The notes below the pieces were generated by a model. That model was not told the DNA's origin. It made no database searches and saw only the letters and a list, made by a program, of their open reading frames with translations. This document shows, piece after piece, positions 1-8,236 of a stretch of 64,000 nt of DNA. The stretch's first letter is position 1. Each line of letters opens with the position of its first letter. Location of the stretch: positions 62,001-126,000 of the forward strand of contig NZ_FOMZ01000006.1 of NCBI RefSeq assembly GCF_900112765.1, read 5' to 3'. The translations under genes and the position numbers were made by a program. Source of the DNA: Actinopolyspora alba. GTDB taxonomy: Bacteria; Actinomycetota; Actinomycetes; Mycobacteriales; Pseudonocardiaceae.

Positions 1-774
1 CTCGCGGATCACCGGTTCGCGTTCGTCCAGCCCGTCCGGTCCCAGCCACGTGCAGTGCTCGATCGTGCTCACACCCGCGGAGACCGCGTCCTCGATCGCA
101 TCGGATCCGTGCGCGTGCGCGGCGACCGGCAGTCCGTGCCGCCGGCTTTCGTCCACGATGACTCTTAGTTCGGCGGCGTCGAACTGTGACTGCCACATGG
201 CGGGCGAGTTCGGGGTGATCTGCCCACCGGATGCCATCACCTTCACCACGTCCGCACCGAGTTCCGCGCGATGCGCGACCGCTCGGCGCAGCGAGTCCTC
301 ATCGCGTTCCACCTCGCCGCCGAGGAACCAGCAGTGTCCCTCACGGACGGTCAACGGCGGGCCCGCCGCGAGCACGCGCGGTCCGGCGATCTCGGACCGT
401 GCGACGGCGTCCCTGATCCGGAGCGCCGCACCGTTCCTGTCGCCGAGGTCGCGAACGGTGGTCGTTCCCGCGTCCAGGGAGTCGCGAGCTCGTTCGGCCA
501 TGCCTTCCAGCAGCTCGTGGTCCTCGGTGGCCAGCAGCGTGTTGATCGGTTCTTCGCCCGCGTCGAAGGACAGGTGCACGTGTGCGTTGATCAGCCCAGG
601 AAGCAGCGTGTGTCCTGGGAAATCGTACCTTTCAGCCCCGATCGCCGATTCGGCCAGCTCGGTGCGCGGTCCCACGGCGGTGATCGTGCCCTCGTCCACG
701 AGCACCGCACCGTCCTCGACGATGTGACCGTCGTTTCCGGTCCATATCCGTTCCGCCGTCACCAGTAGTCGCAT
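1..774 (-). CDS. Amidohydrolase family protein (C-terminus beyond left edge)
   Basis: An open frame reads leftward from an ATG at 774 to the window edge without a stop (258 codons seen). The start region is MRLLVTAERIWTGNDG, typical of imidazolonepropionase-like metal-dependent amidohydrolases, where a short beta-sandwich strand precedes the barrel. The first metal-binding motif is visible as LLPGLINAHVHLSFD (HxH, around residue 65). Later pieces DAGTTTVRDLGD, VVKVMASGGQ and VAAHAHGSDAIEDAVSAGVSTIEHC match the family's barrel strands and metal-ligand histidines. The substrate cannot be told; relatives hydrolyse cyclic amides, dipeptides or Xaa-Pro peptides. It is divergent from the SGNH gene at 960, sharing a 185-bp intergenic region. 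Family call firm, function open. Confidence 0.88.
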   Translation of the reverse strand, partial: MRLLVTAERIWTGNDGHIVEDGAVLVDEGTITAVGPRTELAESAIGAERYDFPGHTLLPGLINAHVHLSFDAGEEPINTLLATEDHELLEGMAERARDSLDAGTTTVRDLGDRNGAALRIRDAVARSEIAGPRVLAAGPPLTVREGHCWFLGGEVERDEDSLRRAVAHRAELGADVVKVMASGGQITPNSPAMWQSQFDAAELRVIVDESRRHGLPVAAHAHGSDAIEDAVSAGVSTIEHCTWLGPDGLDEREPVIRE

Positions 775-896
775 CCCCGCGTGAAACCTCCGATTTCCGC
801 CTCGTCCCGGTGTGCCGATCCCCCGGTGCTCTCCCGAATTCTCCTGCCGTAACCGGATCGGCGGTAGCGAGTTCGGCGAATCGTGTGTTGAGTTGC

Positions 897-910
897 TGGG
901 AGCGCTCACA
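897..910. promoter_or_regulatory. CebR-like LacI-family operator
   Basis: TGGGAGCGCTCACA matches the CebR operator known from Streptomyces (TGGGAGCGCTCCCA) at 13 of 14 positions. It lies 50 bp upstream of the TTG start of the secreted SGNH hydrolase, where a repressor would block transcription. Whether the LacI regulator encoded at 2455 or a CebR elsewhere in the genome binds it is unknown. Confidence 0.55.
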
Positions 911-959
911 GGTGCTGTTGTCGATCGGAGTTCGTCGAGAATCCGAGGAGCGATATCCG

Positions 960-2234
960 TTGCGTGGTTTGGTCCTTCGTACGTTGCTGTGCCTGCTCAG
1001 CTGTTTGGCCGCCGTCGCCGCGACCGCGCCGGCCGCCACCGCTCGTTCCGCGCCGGAGCCGCGTGCCCAGGAATGGGTGGCCGCCTGGGCCGCCAGTCCG
1101 GTGCGAGGCAGCGATCTTCCGGGAACCGACTCGTGCCCGGCGGGGGAGGGGGTCGACGACGCCACGGTGCGCGATGCCGTGTTCATCAGCAGCGGTGGTT
1201 CCGAGGTCCGGATCAGACTCAGCAACGTGTACGGGAACGCTCCACTTCGGATCGGCCACGCGACTGTCGCGGTGCGTTCAGCCGGTGCCGCCGCCGTGCC
1301 CGGAACCATGCGCGAACTGAGGTTCGGCGGGAACGCGGCCGCCGTGATCCCGGCGGGCGAGTACCGCTACAGCGATCCGGTCGAGCTGCGGGTCGAGGCG
1401 CTGTCCACGCTGCTGATCAGCGCTCACCTTCCCGAGACCACCGGTGCGCTGACCAATCATCCCTTCGCCAATCAGACCAACTACCTGGCACAGGGTGACA
1501 CCGCTGCCGATCCGGCCGGTTCGGGCTACGGCACCATGCCGTGCTGGGTCGTGGCGGATGCCGTCGATGTGCGCCCGAGCCCACGGGTCGAGGGCACGGT
1601 GGTCGCCTTCGGGGACTCGATCACCGACACCGCCGCCACCACTTACGACGCCAATCAACGTTGGCCCGACCATCTGGCGCGACGGTTGAACGCCAGGAGT
1701 GGCGCCACTCTCTCGGTCGTCAACGCGGGACTCGGCGGTAACCGACTGCTGGCCGAGCGTCCCGGACAGCCCTATTACGGGATCGCCGGGGTGGACCGGT
1801 TCGCCGGGGACGTGTTGAGTCAGTCCGGGGTGCGCAGCGTGATCGTGCTGGAGGGGATAAACGACATCGGCTACAACGCCACCGCCGATGAAGTGATCGC
1901 GGGCTACGAGCGGCTGATCGAGCTGGCCCACGATCGGGGAGTGACCGTGCTGGGCGGCACGATCACGCCGTTCAAGGGATCGAGCGTCTGGACCCAGCAG
2001 CGGGAGGACACCCGGCAGCGGGTCAACGAGTGGATCAGGAACAGCGGCCGGTTCGACGCGGTGATCGACTTCGCGGCGGCCACCGCAGACCCCGACGCGC
2101 CGCTGCGGCTGCGGCCGAGCTACGACGGCGGTGACGGGCTGCACCCCGGTGATGCGGGCACCGCCGCCATGGCGGATGCCGTGGATCTCGACGAGCTGCT
2201 CTCGGTGTCGGCGGGGGCCGGGCCGCCACGGTGA
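960..2234 (+). CDS. Secreted SGNH/GDSL-family hydrolase
   Basis: A 424-residue exported esterase/lipase-type enzyme. The TTG at 960 is chosen because GAGGAG lies at 945-950 and a signal peptide follows at once (LRGLVLRTLLCLLSCLAAVAATAPAATA). The N-terminal third (ISSGGSEVRIRLSNVYGNAPLRIG) is the beta-domain common in actinobacterial two-domain GDSL esterases. The SGNH blocks are clear: VVAFGDSITD (nucleophile Ser, about residue 220), GLGGN, EGINDIG (Asn block III) and DGLHPGDAG (catalytic Asp-His near the end). The family deacylates polysaccharides or lipids. The neighbouring mannan genes and the CebR-like box suggest removal of acyl groups from plant polysaccharide, which is inference. Confidence 0.88.
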   Translation: MRGLVLRTLLCLLSCLAAVAATAPAATARSAPEPRAQEWVAAWAASPVRGSDLPGTDSCPAGEGVDDATVRDAVFISSGGSEVRIRLSNVYGNAPLRIGHATVAVRSAGAAAVPGTMRELRFGGNAAAVIPAGEYRYSDPVELRVEALSTLLISAHLPETTGALTNHPFANQTNYLAQGDTAADPAGSGYGTMPCWVVADAVDVRPSPRVEGTVVAFGDSITDTAATTYDANQRWPDHLARRLNARSGATLSVVNAGLGGNRLLAERPGQPYYGIAGVDRFAGDVLSQSGVRSVIVLEGINDIGYNATADEVIAGYERLIELAHDRGVTVLGGTITPFKGSSVWTQQREDTRQRVNEWIRNSGRFDAVIDFAAATADPDAPLRLRPSYDGGDGLHPGDAGTAAMADAVDLDELLSVSAGAGPPR

Positions 2235-2454
2235 CGGGTTCCGCGCACCACTGATTCGTTCTCGCGGCTGTCATGGGGGAGGTTCCGGCGACCACCGGGA
2301 CTTCTCCCCACAGGGGCCTATCCGGCCGAGTCTTCCGTGCGGGAGTCCACGAGAGGTTCCGCCCGACGTGAAAACGCTGAAGCAGCGGGAAACCGGTCGG
2401 CGAAGCCCCTCTACTAGGGTGTTGCCGTACACCACAGCAGCACCCGGGGACGTG

Positions 2455-3477
2455 ATGCCGTCGAAGCGCCCGACGATCTCCGACATCGCCAGAGCGGCGG
2501 GGGTCTCCACCGGCGCCGTCTCCTACGCGCTCAACAAGCGTCCCGGGGTCTCCGCGGCGACCCGCGACCGCATTCTGCGGATCGCGGCCGAGCTGGGGTG
2601 GGCCCCGAGCAGCGCCGCGCGCTCCCTGACCGGCGGCAGGGCCGAAGCGGTGGGGCTGGTGGTGGACCGCCCCGCCCGCGAGATCGGTGTCGAGCCGTAC
2701 TTCATGCAGCTGATATCCGGGATCCAGGCCGAGCTGGCCGACGGCCCCACCGCGCTGCTGCTGCAGGTCACCGACAACGCCGAAGCCGAACTCGCGACCT
2801 ATCGTCGCTGGGCCGCCGAGGGCAGGGTCGACGGTGTGCTGCTGGTGGATCTGCGTCACGAGGATCCCCGGGTACGACTCGTGCGTGAGCTCGGGTTGCC
2901 AGCCGTGCTGCTGGCCGATCCGGTCGATCGGTTGGACCTGCCCTGCGTGTGGACCGACGACCGGGGCGTGATGACCGAGGTGCTCGAACGGCTCGCAGCG
3001 CTCGGGCACCGCTGGATCACACGGGTGGCCGGGCCGGAGGAGTTCGTGCACACCGGTATTCGCTCGGACGCGTTCACCGCGGCGGCGGCACGGCTCGGTT
3101 TGGACGGTGCCCGGATCGTGCACGCCGACTACACCGACGAGTCCGCCGCGCGCGTCGTCCGTGAGGCGCTCGTCTCGGCGGAGGTACCGAGCGCACTGGT
3201 CTTCGACAACGACGTGATGGCCGTCTCCGCGCTGGGGGTCGTGCGGGAGCTGGGACTGTCCGTTCCGGAGGACGTCTCAGTGGTGGCCTGGGACGATTCC
3301 GCGCTGTGCCGGTTGGTTCGGCCCGCGCTGTCAGCGGTGCGCAGACCGATCGCCGAACGCGGAGCCACCGCGGTGCGGATGCTGCTCGAACTGCGTAACA
3401 GGTCAACGGTCGGGGACCGGCGCACCTCCGATCCGGACTTCGTCGAGCGGCACAGCATCGGATTTCACCCGGGGTGA
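2455..3477 (+). CDS. LacI-family transcriptional regulator
   Basis: A 340-residue repressor with the classic N-terminal helix-turn-helix and hinge (TISDIARAAGVSTGAVSYALNKRPGV at residues 5-30), followed by a periplasmic-binding-protein-like sugar-sensing domain (AEAVGLVVDRPA, VDGVLLVDLRHEDPRV, PSALVFDNDVMAVSALGVVRELG, VPEDVSVVAWDDS, QAL-type C-terminus). ATG 2455 is preferred over the in-frame GTG at 2452 because GGGGA ends at 2450. The gene sits just upstream of, and co-oriented with, the GH5 beta-mannosidase-like and mannanase genes. The gap to them carries a promoter covered by inverted repeats (3546-3570). This argues for local repression relieved by a manno-oligosaccharide; the ligand is inferred from context only. 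Confidence 0.9.
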   Translation: MPSKRPTISDIARAAGVSTGAVSYALNKRPGVSAATRDRILRIAAELGWAPSSAARSLTGGRAEAVGLVVDRPAREIGVEPYFMQLISGIQAELADGPTALLLQVTDNAEAELATYRRWAAEGRVDGVLLVDLRHEDPRVRLVRELGLPAVLLADPVDRLDLPCVWTDDRGVMTEVLERLAALGHRWITRVAGPEEFVHTGIRSDAFTAAAARLGLDGARIVHADYTDESAARVVREALVSAEVPSALVFDNDVMAVSALGVVRELGLSVPEDVSVVAWDDSALCRLVRPALSAVRRPIAERGATAVRMLLELRNRSTVGDRRTSDPDFVERHSIGFHPG

Positions 3478-3535
3478 CCCCCGGGAACCGAAGACACCTC
3501 GTCCGTCCGGACCTTCTGTCCCACGTGGTTTCACC

Positions 3536-3570
3536 TTGACTATTAATCGCTTAAGTGATCCAATTCACTT
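3536..3570 (+). promoter_or_regulatory. Promoter with overlapping inverted-repeat operators
   Basis: A sigma-70-like promoter can be read as TTGACT (3536-3541), a 17-bp spacer and TCCAAT (3559-3564). Two dyads overlap it: ATCGCTTAAGTGAT (3546-3559, one mismatched pair) and AAGTGA-TCCAAT-TCACTT (3553-3570, perfect 6-bp arms). The AT-rich patch is unusual for the region and sits between the LacI gene and the first GH5 gene, as expected for a LacI-family operator. Confidence 0.5.
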
Positions 3571-3645
3571 CAGTGTTTCGTGTGGACTCGCGGCTCGGAT
3601 TCCGCGAGCCGCAGCGGTCCGCACACTGTTGATGGGAGCGCACGG

Positions 3646-5583
3646 ATGCGTCGTGGTTTCGCCTTCGTCGAGACGAAGGACGGCCCGGTCAGCTGGTTCG
3701 GGGCCAATTTCTGGTCCGCGTCCGGCGGGCCGCGGATGTGGACTCGTTACGATCCCGAGCTGGTCCGTGCCGAGCTCGCCGTGCTGCGTGAACACGGCTT
3801 GACACTGACCAGGTCGTTCTTTTTCTGGCCCGATTTCATGCCGGAGCCGGACAGAATCGACGAGAACTGTGCCGCCGCCTACGCGGACTTCCTGAACGCA
3901 CACGTCGAAACGGGCATGCGCACCGTGCCGACCTTCCTGGTGGGGCACATGTCCGGTGAGAACTTCGATCCACCCTGGCGAGGGGGACGTGACCTCTATC
4001 GGGACGTGTGGCTGTTGGACCGGCAGAGCTGGTTCGTCGAACAGCTCACCGCGCGCTACACCGATCATCCCGCGGTGGCGGGCTGGTTGATCAGCAACGA
4101 GATGCCGATCTACGGCGAGCCCGCCGACCGGGAGAGCGTGACGGCCTGGGCGGGCCTGATGGTCCGCTCGGTGCGGGCGGGAGGGGGCACCCAACCGGTC
4201 TCCATCGGCGACGGTGCCTGGGGTGCCGAGGTCACCGGAACCGACAACGGGTTCTCGGTGCGTGACCTGGCCTCGTTGACCGATTTCCTCGGCCCGCACG
4301 TCTACCGCATGGAGGACGACCGGGTCCGCCAGCACTTCGGGGCGGCCTTCATCTGTGAGCTCACCACCACGTTGGGCAGTCCCGTGGTGCTGGAGGAGTT
4401 CGGGTTGTCCTCGGACTTCGCCTCCGACGAGCACGCGGCGGTCTACTACCGGCAGGTGCTGCACAACAGCCTGCTCGCCGGATCAACCGGCTGGATGGCC
4501 TGGAACAACACCGATTTCGACGAACTGGCCGGGCAGGATCCCTACCGGCATCACCCGTTCGAGCTCCACTTCGGGCTGACCACCTCGCGGCGCGAACCCA
4601 AGCCACAACTGCGCGAGATGGCACGGTTCTCCGAGACCCTCACCGCCATCGACGTGCTCGGTTGTGAGCGGGAACCGGCGCGGGCCGCGATGATCGTCCC
4701 GGAGCACCTGGAGGGCGACATCCCGATCAGCGACGGCGACGACGCACGGTTCGCGTTCAGCACGTTGCGGCAGGCTTACAGCAGCGCGAAACTGGCCGAC
4801 CTCCCGATCGGACTCTGCCGGGAGCGGGACGGTATCGCCGAGGACTGCTCGCTGTATCTGCTGCCCTCGGCCAAACAACTGACCGGTCCCTCGACGGGCA
4901 GGTTGGAGGAACTCGCGGCCTCGGGGGCTACGGTCTACCTCTCCTACTGCCACGGCACCGGTTCGTTCCAGCGCGGCCCGTGGATCGCCGGGCTCGACCG
5001 GATCTTCGGGGTGAAGCACCAGTTGTGGTACGGCCAGGTGGATCCGATCGAACGCGACGAGGTCGAGCTCACCTTCCGGGTGGACTTCGGTGGGCTGGCC
5101 GCGGGGACGAAGCTGTCGCTGCCGGTCGCCGGGAATCAGCACAGCCGGGCGAGGCTGCCGGTGCGGGCCACCGATGCGGAGGTCGTGGCCGTGGATCAGG
5201 ACGGCGAGCCCGCGGTGCTGCGCAATCGGGTCGGTTCCGGTTGGACGGTGCTGTGTACTTACCCGATCGAGCACATGGCCGACTGGACCCCCGGGGCCAA
5301 TCCGGATGCCGCGGTAGGGCTCTACGACGCACTGGCCGAGTTCGCCGGGGTGCGGCGGAGCGTGCGCGTGGCCGATCCGGCGGTGAGCGCGGACGTGCTG
5401 CGGCACCGTGACGGTCGGCGCTTCGTCTTTCTCACCAGCCAGAGCCCGGAGCCGCTGCGGGTGACTCCGGAAGTGACGGCGGGTGAACTCACCGGTCTGG
5501 ACGATGAGAAGCCCGTGGACACCCTCGAACTGCCACCCTACGAAGTCCGAGTGCTGCGTATGTCGGGTTTCGACGCGGTATGA
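3646..5583 (+). CDS. GH5-family beta-mannosidase-like glycoside hydrolase
   Basis: A 645-residue protein without a signal peptide, so probably cytoplasmic. The start is ATG 3646 with GGGAG about 7 nt upstream. The N-terminal TIM barrel has GH5/clan-A marks: WFGANFWSASGG near the start, GWLISNEMPIYGEP with the acid/base Glu in the NE pair (about residue 157), and VVLEEFGLSS with the nucleophile Glu (about residue 251). Beyond residue 340 come a glutamine-amidotransferase-like beta-galactosidase-type domain (AAMIVPEHLEGD, YLLPSAKQL, GATVYLSYCHG) and a small beta domain. This architecture resembles GH5_18-type beta-mannosidases and related exo-glycosidases. With a mannanase next door, cleavage of imported manno-oligosaccharides is the likely role. 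Family good, substrate inferred. Confidence 0.75.
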   Translation: MRRGFAFVETKDGPVSWFGANFWSASGGPRMWTRYDPELVRAELAVLREHGLTLTRSFFFWPDFMPEPDRIDENCAAAYADFLNAHVETGMRTVPTFLVGHMSGENFDPPWRGGRDLYRDVWLLDRQSWFVEQLTARYTDHPAVAGWLISNEMPIYGEPADRESVTAWAGLMVRSVRAGGGTQPVSIGDGAWGAEVTGTDNGFSVRDLASLTDFLGPHVYRMEDDRVRQHFGAAFICELTTTLGSPVVLEEFGLSSDFASDEHAAVYYRQVLHNSLLAGSTGWMAWNNTDFDELAGQDPYRHHPFELHFGLTTSRREPKPQLREMARFSETLTAIDVLGCEREPARAAMIVPEHLEGDIPISDGDDARFAFSTLRQAYSSAKLADLPIGLCRERDGIAEDCSLYLLPSAKQLTGPSTGRLEELAASGATVYLSYCHGTGSFQRGPWIAGLDRIFGVKHQLWYGQVDPIERDEVELTFRVDFGGLAAGTKLSLPVAGNQHSRARLPVRATDAEVVAVDQDGEPAVLRNRVGSGWTVLCTYPIEHMADWTPGANPDAAVGLYDALAEFAGVRRSVRVADPAVSADVLRHRDGRRFVFLTSQSPEPLRVTPEVTAGELTGLDDEKPVDTLELPPYEVRVLRMSGFDAV

Positions 5584-5720
5584 GTGCCGCCGCGTCTCGG
5601 TCGGCTCGCGGGATCGACGTTGTCGGCGTGTCGACCAGTCGCGTCGAACGAGCACACCTCGATCGGCGATGTTGACAGCGGAACGGAGGTGTGGTCGGCG
5701 GCGCGACGCGATGGAATGTT

Positions 5721-5734
5721 CGAGAATATTCTCG
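5721..5734. promoter_or_regulatory. Perfect 14-bp palindrome at the mannanase ribosome binding site
   Basis: CGAGAATATTCTCG is a perfect palindrome whose last base is the first base of the GGAGG ribosome binding site (5734-5738) of the mannanase. It could be a repressor site overlapping the 5' end, or, in RNA, a small hairpin next to the start. It differs from the dyads at 3546-3570. Confidence 0.45.
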
Positions 5735-5742
5735 GAGGAAAA

Positions 5743-6750
5743 ATGAAACGACGATTAAGAATACCAGCCGCCGTCCTCACCGTGCTGGCCATGTCGGTGT
5801 TGCTGACGCTTTCGCAGCTTTCGCTCGGGATGACCGGGAAAGCCGCGGCGGCGATGGGATTCCACGTCTCCAACGGCAGACTGCTCGACGCCAACGGGAA
5901 CGATTTCGTGATGCGCGGGATCAACCACGCCCACACGTGGTATCCGAACGAAACGGACTCGCTGGCCGACATCAAGGCCACCGGCGCCAACACCGTGCGT
6001 GTGGTGCTCAGCAGCGGTGACCTCTGGAACCGCAACGACACCGCGGACGTGGCGTCCGTGGTCGAGAACTGCGAGCACAACAAGCTGGTCTGCGTGCTGG
6101 AGGTGCACGACACCATCGGCTATCCGGAGAAGTCCGGTGCGGTGCCGCTGTCGCGTGCGGTGGACTACTGGAACAGCGTCAAGAGCGCGTTGATCGGGGA
6201 GGAGGACCACGTCCTCATCAACCTCGGCAACGAGCCGTTCGGCAACACCGGTTACGAGGCGTGGACCGAGGACACCTCGAACGCCATCCAGCGGATGCGT
6301 GATCTCGGATTCCAGCACACCCTGATCGCCGACGCCCCGAACTGGGGCCAGGACTGGACGTACACGATGCGCGACAACGCCACTTCGGTGTTCCAGGCCG
6401 ACCCGCTGCGCAACACCGTGTTCTCCGTCCACATGTACGGCGTGTTCGACACCGCCACCAAGGTCAGGAACTACCTGAACCACTTCGTCGACGCCGGGCT
6501 GCCCATCATGGTCGGTGAGTTCGGTCACCGTCACTCCGACGGTGACCCGGCCGAGGACGCCGTCATGGCCACCGCCGAGTCGCTCGGGCTCGGCTACATC
6601 GGCTGGTCCTGGAGTGGGAACAGCGGTGGGGTCGACTACCTCGACATGGTGCGGGACTTCGATCCGAACCAGCTGACCCCGTGGGGCGAGCGCATCATCA
6701 ACGGCCCCAACGGCATCCGGGAGACCTCCGAGGAGGCCTCGGTGTACTGA
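5743..6750 (+). CDS. Secreted GH5 endo-beta-1,4-mannanase
   Basis: A 335-residue exported enzyme: signal peptide MKRRLRIPAAVLTVLAMSVLLT...AAAA, then a single catalytic barrel and no carbohydrate-binding module. ATG 5743 has GGAGG 4 nt upstream. Motifs fit GH5_8 actinobacterial and Bacillus mannanases: MRGINHAHTWYP at the barrel start, VLINLGNEPFGN with the acid/base Glu of the NEP motif (about residue 165), VHMYGVF, and IMVGEFGHRHSDGDP with the nucleophile Glu (about residue 260), then GYIGWSWSGNSG. It would cut beta-1,4-mannan backbones outside the cell, feeding oligosaccharides to the intracellular GH5 enzyme at 3646. A strong terminator follows at 6786. Confidence 0.88.
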   Translation: MKRRLRIPAAVLTVLAMSVLLTLSQLSLGMTGKAAAAMGFHVSNGRLLDANGNDFVMRGINHAHTWYPNETDSLADIKATGANTVRVVLSSGDLWNRNDTADVASVVENCEHNKLVCVLEVHDTIGYPEKSGAVPLSRAVDYWNSVKSALIGEEDHVLINLGNEPFGNTGYEAWTEDTSNAIQRMRDLGFQHTLIADAPNWGQDWTYTMRDNATSVFQADPLRNTVFSVHMYGVFDTATKVRNYLNHFVDAGLPIMVGEFGHRHSDGDPAEDAVMATAESLGLGYIGWSWSGNSGGVDYLDMVRDFDPNQLTPWGERIINGPNGIRETSEEASVY

Positions 6751-6785
6751 CCCGTCCAACATGAGTTCGAGTCGGTCGCACCACT

Positions 6786-6827
6786 CCGGCCGCGCGGTCG
6801 CCCTCGGGCCGCGCGGCCGGATCTTTT
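6786..6827 (+). terminator. Strong intrinsic-type terminator after mannanase
   Basis: A perfect 12-bp stem CCGGCCGCGCGG / CCGCGCGGCCGG (6786-6797 and 6809-6820) with an 11-nt loop is followed by a T-rich stretch (ATCTTTTC). It lies 36 bp after the mannanase stop. Confidence 0.75.
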
Positions 6828-6926
6828 CGCTTTCCGCCTTCTGCTGCCGGCGGTACGGGCACGCCGTAAACGTTCAGTTGCCCGTTCGATCCATTCTTTA
6901 CACAGGACGTGGCTCGATTATCTGAT

Positions 6927-7025
6927 GTAGCAATGTTGATTGCTACTGAAAGTGATATTCGCTGTCCAACTTTCACGCTTCCGTGTGTATGGTTCCCTCT
7001 AAATTGTGATATGTAGTGTCACTAC
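6927..7025. promoter_or_regulatory. AT-rich promoter region with two dyads upstream of Excalibur/sortase pair
   Basis: The 240 bp before 7068 are markedly AT-rich for this window. They hold GTAGCAAT-GTTG-ATTGCTAC (6927-6946, perfect 8-bp arms) and GTAGTG-T-CACTAC (7013-7025, 6-bp arms). Both share the GTAG/CTAC ends, so one regulator might recognise both. No promoter hexamers stand out. Confidence 0.4.
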
Positions 7026-7067
7026 TTATTCTTCGTCTGTCACTGCTGTCGAGGAAAGCGGCTAGCC

Positions 7068-7523
7068 ATGACACTTCGCAAGATCGCCGCCACTACGGCG
7101 CTCACGGTTGGAATCTCCTTACCACTGGCGGGCTCGGCCACGGCGCAGCCCGGGGATCGTGACTGTAAGGATTTCGCCACGCAGCAAGAGGCTCAGCGGG
7201 CCTACGATTCCGTACCCGAGGATCCGGAAAGGCTGGACGCGGGCGAGGACGGGATCGCCTGTGAGGATCTTTCTTCCGGCCCCACGGAATCCACCGAGGA
7301 CAACAACGGTTCCGTCGGTGGTGGCAGTGACAACGGAGATGGAACCGCGGATAAGCGGGGAGACTCCGGTACCGCTCCTTCTGGCGGGGTGGATGCCGGA
7401 TACGGTGGTGCCGCCACTCGTGGTGATTCCCAGCTGCTGTTGCCGTTGAGCGCGGCAGGCGGGGTGGCATTCGCCGGTGGAGTGCTTCTGATGTTCCGCC
7501 GTCGTTCCTCCGGCGGAGCGTGA
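7068..7523 (+). CDS. Excalibur calcium-binding domain surface protein
   Basis: A 151-residue protein with a signal peptide (MTLRKIAATTALTVGISLPLAGSATAQP), then an Excalibur domain at residues 28-65: DRDCKDFATQQEAQRAYDS..PERLDAGEDGIACEDL. This has the DxDxDGxxC-like calcium loop and paired cysteines of the family. A Ser/Thr/Gly/Asp-rich linker leads to a C-terminal hydrophobic segment (LLLPLSAAGGVAFAGGVLLMF) and a basic tail RRRSSGGA. That looks like a wall-anchoring signal, but no LPXTG or LAXTG motif is visible. ATG 7068 has GAGGAAAG upstream. The sortase gene begins on the very next base after the stop, so the two are surely co-transcribed. Role: probably an extracellular calcium-binding, wall-associated protein. 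Confidence 0.82.
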   Translation: MTLRKIAATTALTVGISLPLAGSATAQPGDRDCKDFATQQEAQRAYDSVPEDPERLDAGEDGIACEDLSSGPTESTEDNNGSVGGGSDNGDGTADKRGDSGTAPSGGVDAGYGGAATRGDSQLLLPLSAAGGVAFAGGVLLMFRRRSSGGA

Positions 7524-8162
7524 ATGAGCTTCCTCGGTCGTGGTTCGTCGGTAGTGCGTAGCGGTCATGGGGCATGGGTTCCCGTGGCCGCTACGCTCCT
7601 GTTGACGCTTCCGTGGTTGTTGACCGGAGCGGCCGCGCCCGTGGGCTCTGAATCCGGCCGGGCACGATCCGCGGTCAGTGCGAACACGGCTATCCACCAA
7701 CGCTTCGTCCCCCGACAACAGGCCTTGCCCGTTCGTGTTCGGATTCCCGCTTTGGAGCTGGTCGCTCCGGTGGATCCCTTGGAACTCACCGATGAGGGGA
7801 GACTGGCCGCTCCGGATTCGGCGAATCGAACCGGTTGGTGGCGCGCGGGACCTGAACCCGGTGAACAGGGCCCGGCCGTGATCGCGGGACACGTCGACTC
7901 GAGGAACGGTCCGGCCGTGTTCTACGAACTGGACACGTTGTCACCCGGAAACCGGGTGTTCGTGGATCGAGCTGACGGATCCACTGCCGTGTTCCGGACG
8001 TATCGCAGCGAGCGACACGCCAAGTCCGATTTCCCGACGAACAGGGTTTACGCTGCGACAACTGCCCCCGAGTTACGGCTTATCACTTGCGGTGGAGTTT
8101 TCGACGACCGCTCCGGTGACTATCTCGACAATGTGATCGTTTTCGCTGTCCGGATTCGCTGA
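7524..8162 (+). CDS. Class F sortase
   Basis: A 212-residue membrane-anchored transpeptidase. A single N-terminal transmembrane segment (VPVAATLLLTLPWLLTGAAAP) is followed by the sortase barrel: PVRVRIPALELVAPVDPLEL, WWRAGPEPGEQGPAVIAGHVDS with the catalytic His, and LRLITCGGVFDDRSGDYLDNVIVFAVR with the catalytic Cys of the TC motif and the downstream Arg. The length and AGHVDS/ITCGG signatures fit actinobacterial class F enzymes. The start codon immediately follows the stop of the Excalibur protein gene, so the Excalibur protein is an obvious candidate substrate, but it lacks a canonical sorting motif. Confidence 0.88.
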   Translation: MSFLGRGSSVVRSGHGAWVPVAATLLLTLPWLLTGAAAPVGSESGRARSAVSANTAIHQRFVPRQQALPVRVRIPALELVAPVDPLELTDEGRLAAPDSANRTGWWRAGPEPGEQGPAVIAGHVDSRNGPAVFYELDTLSPGNRVFVDRADGSTAVFRTYRSERHAKSDFPTNRVYAATTAPELRLITCGGVFDDRSGDYLDNVIVFAVRIR

Positions 8163-8236
8163 TTCGCGATGCGGTCTGCGGGACGAGCAGTGGTTCTCGG
8201 TTTCGGGACGGTGTTGTGCAGGGGTACTGGTAAGCA

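Noticed and set aside
3630-3645. A second CebR-like match near the GH5 start
   Set aside because: TGGGAGCGCACGGA matches only the left half of the box and is better explained as the ribosome binding site region.
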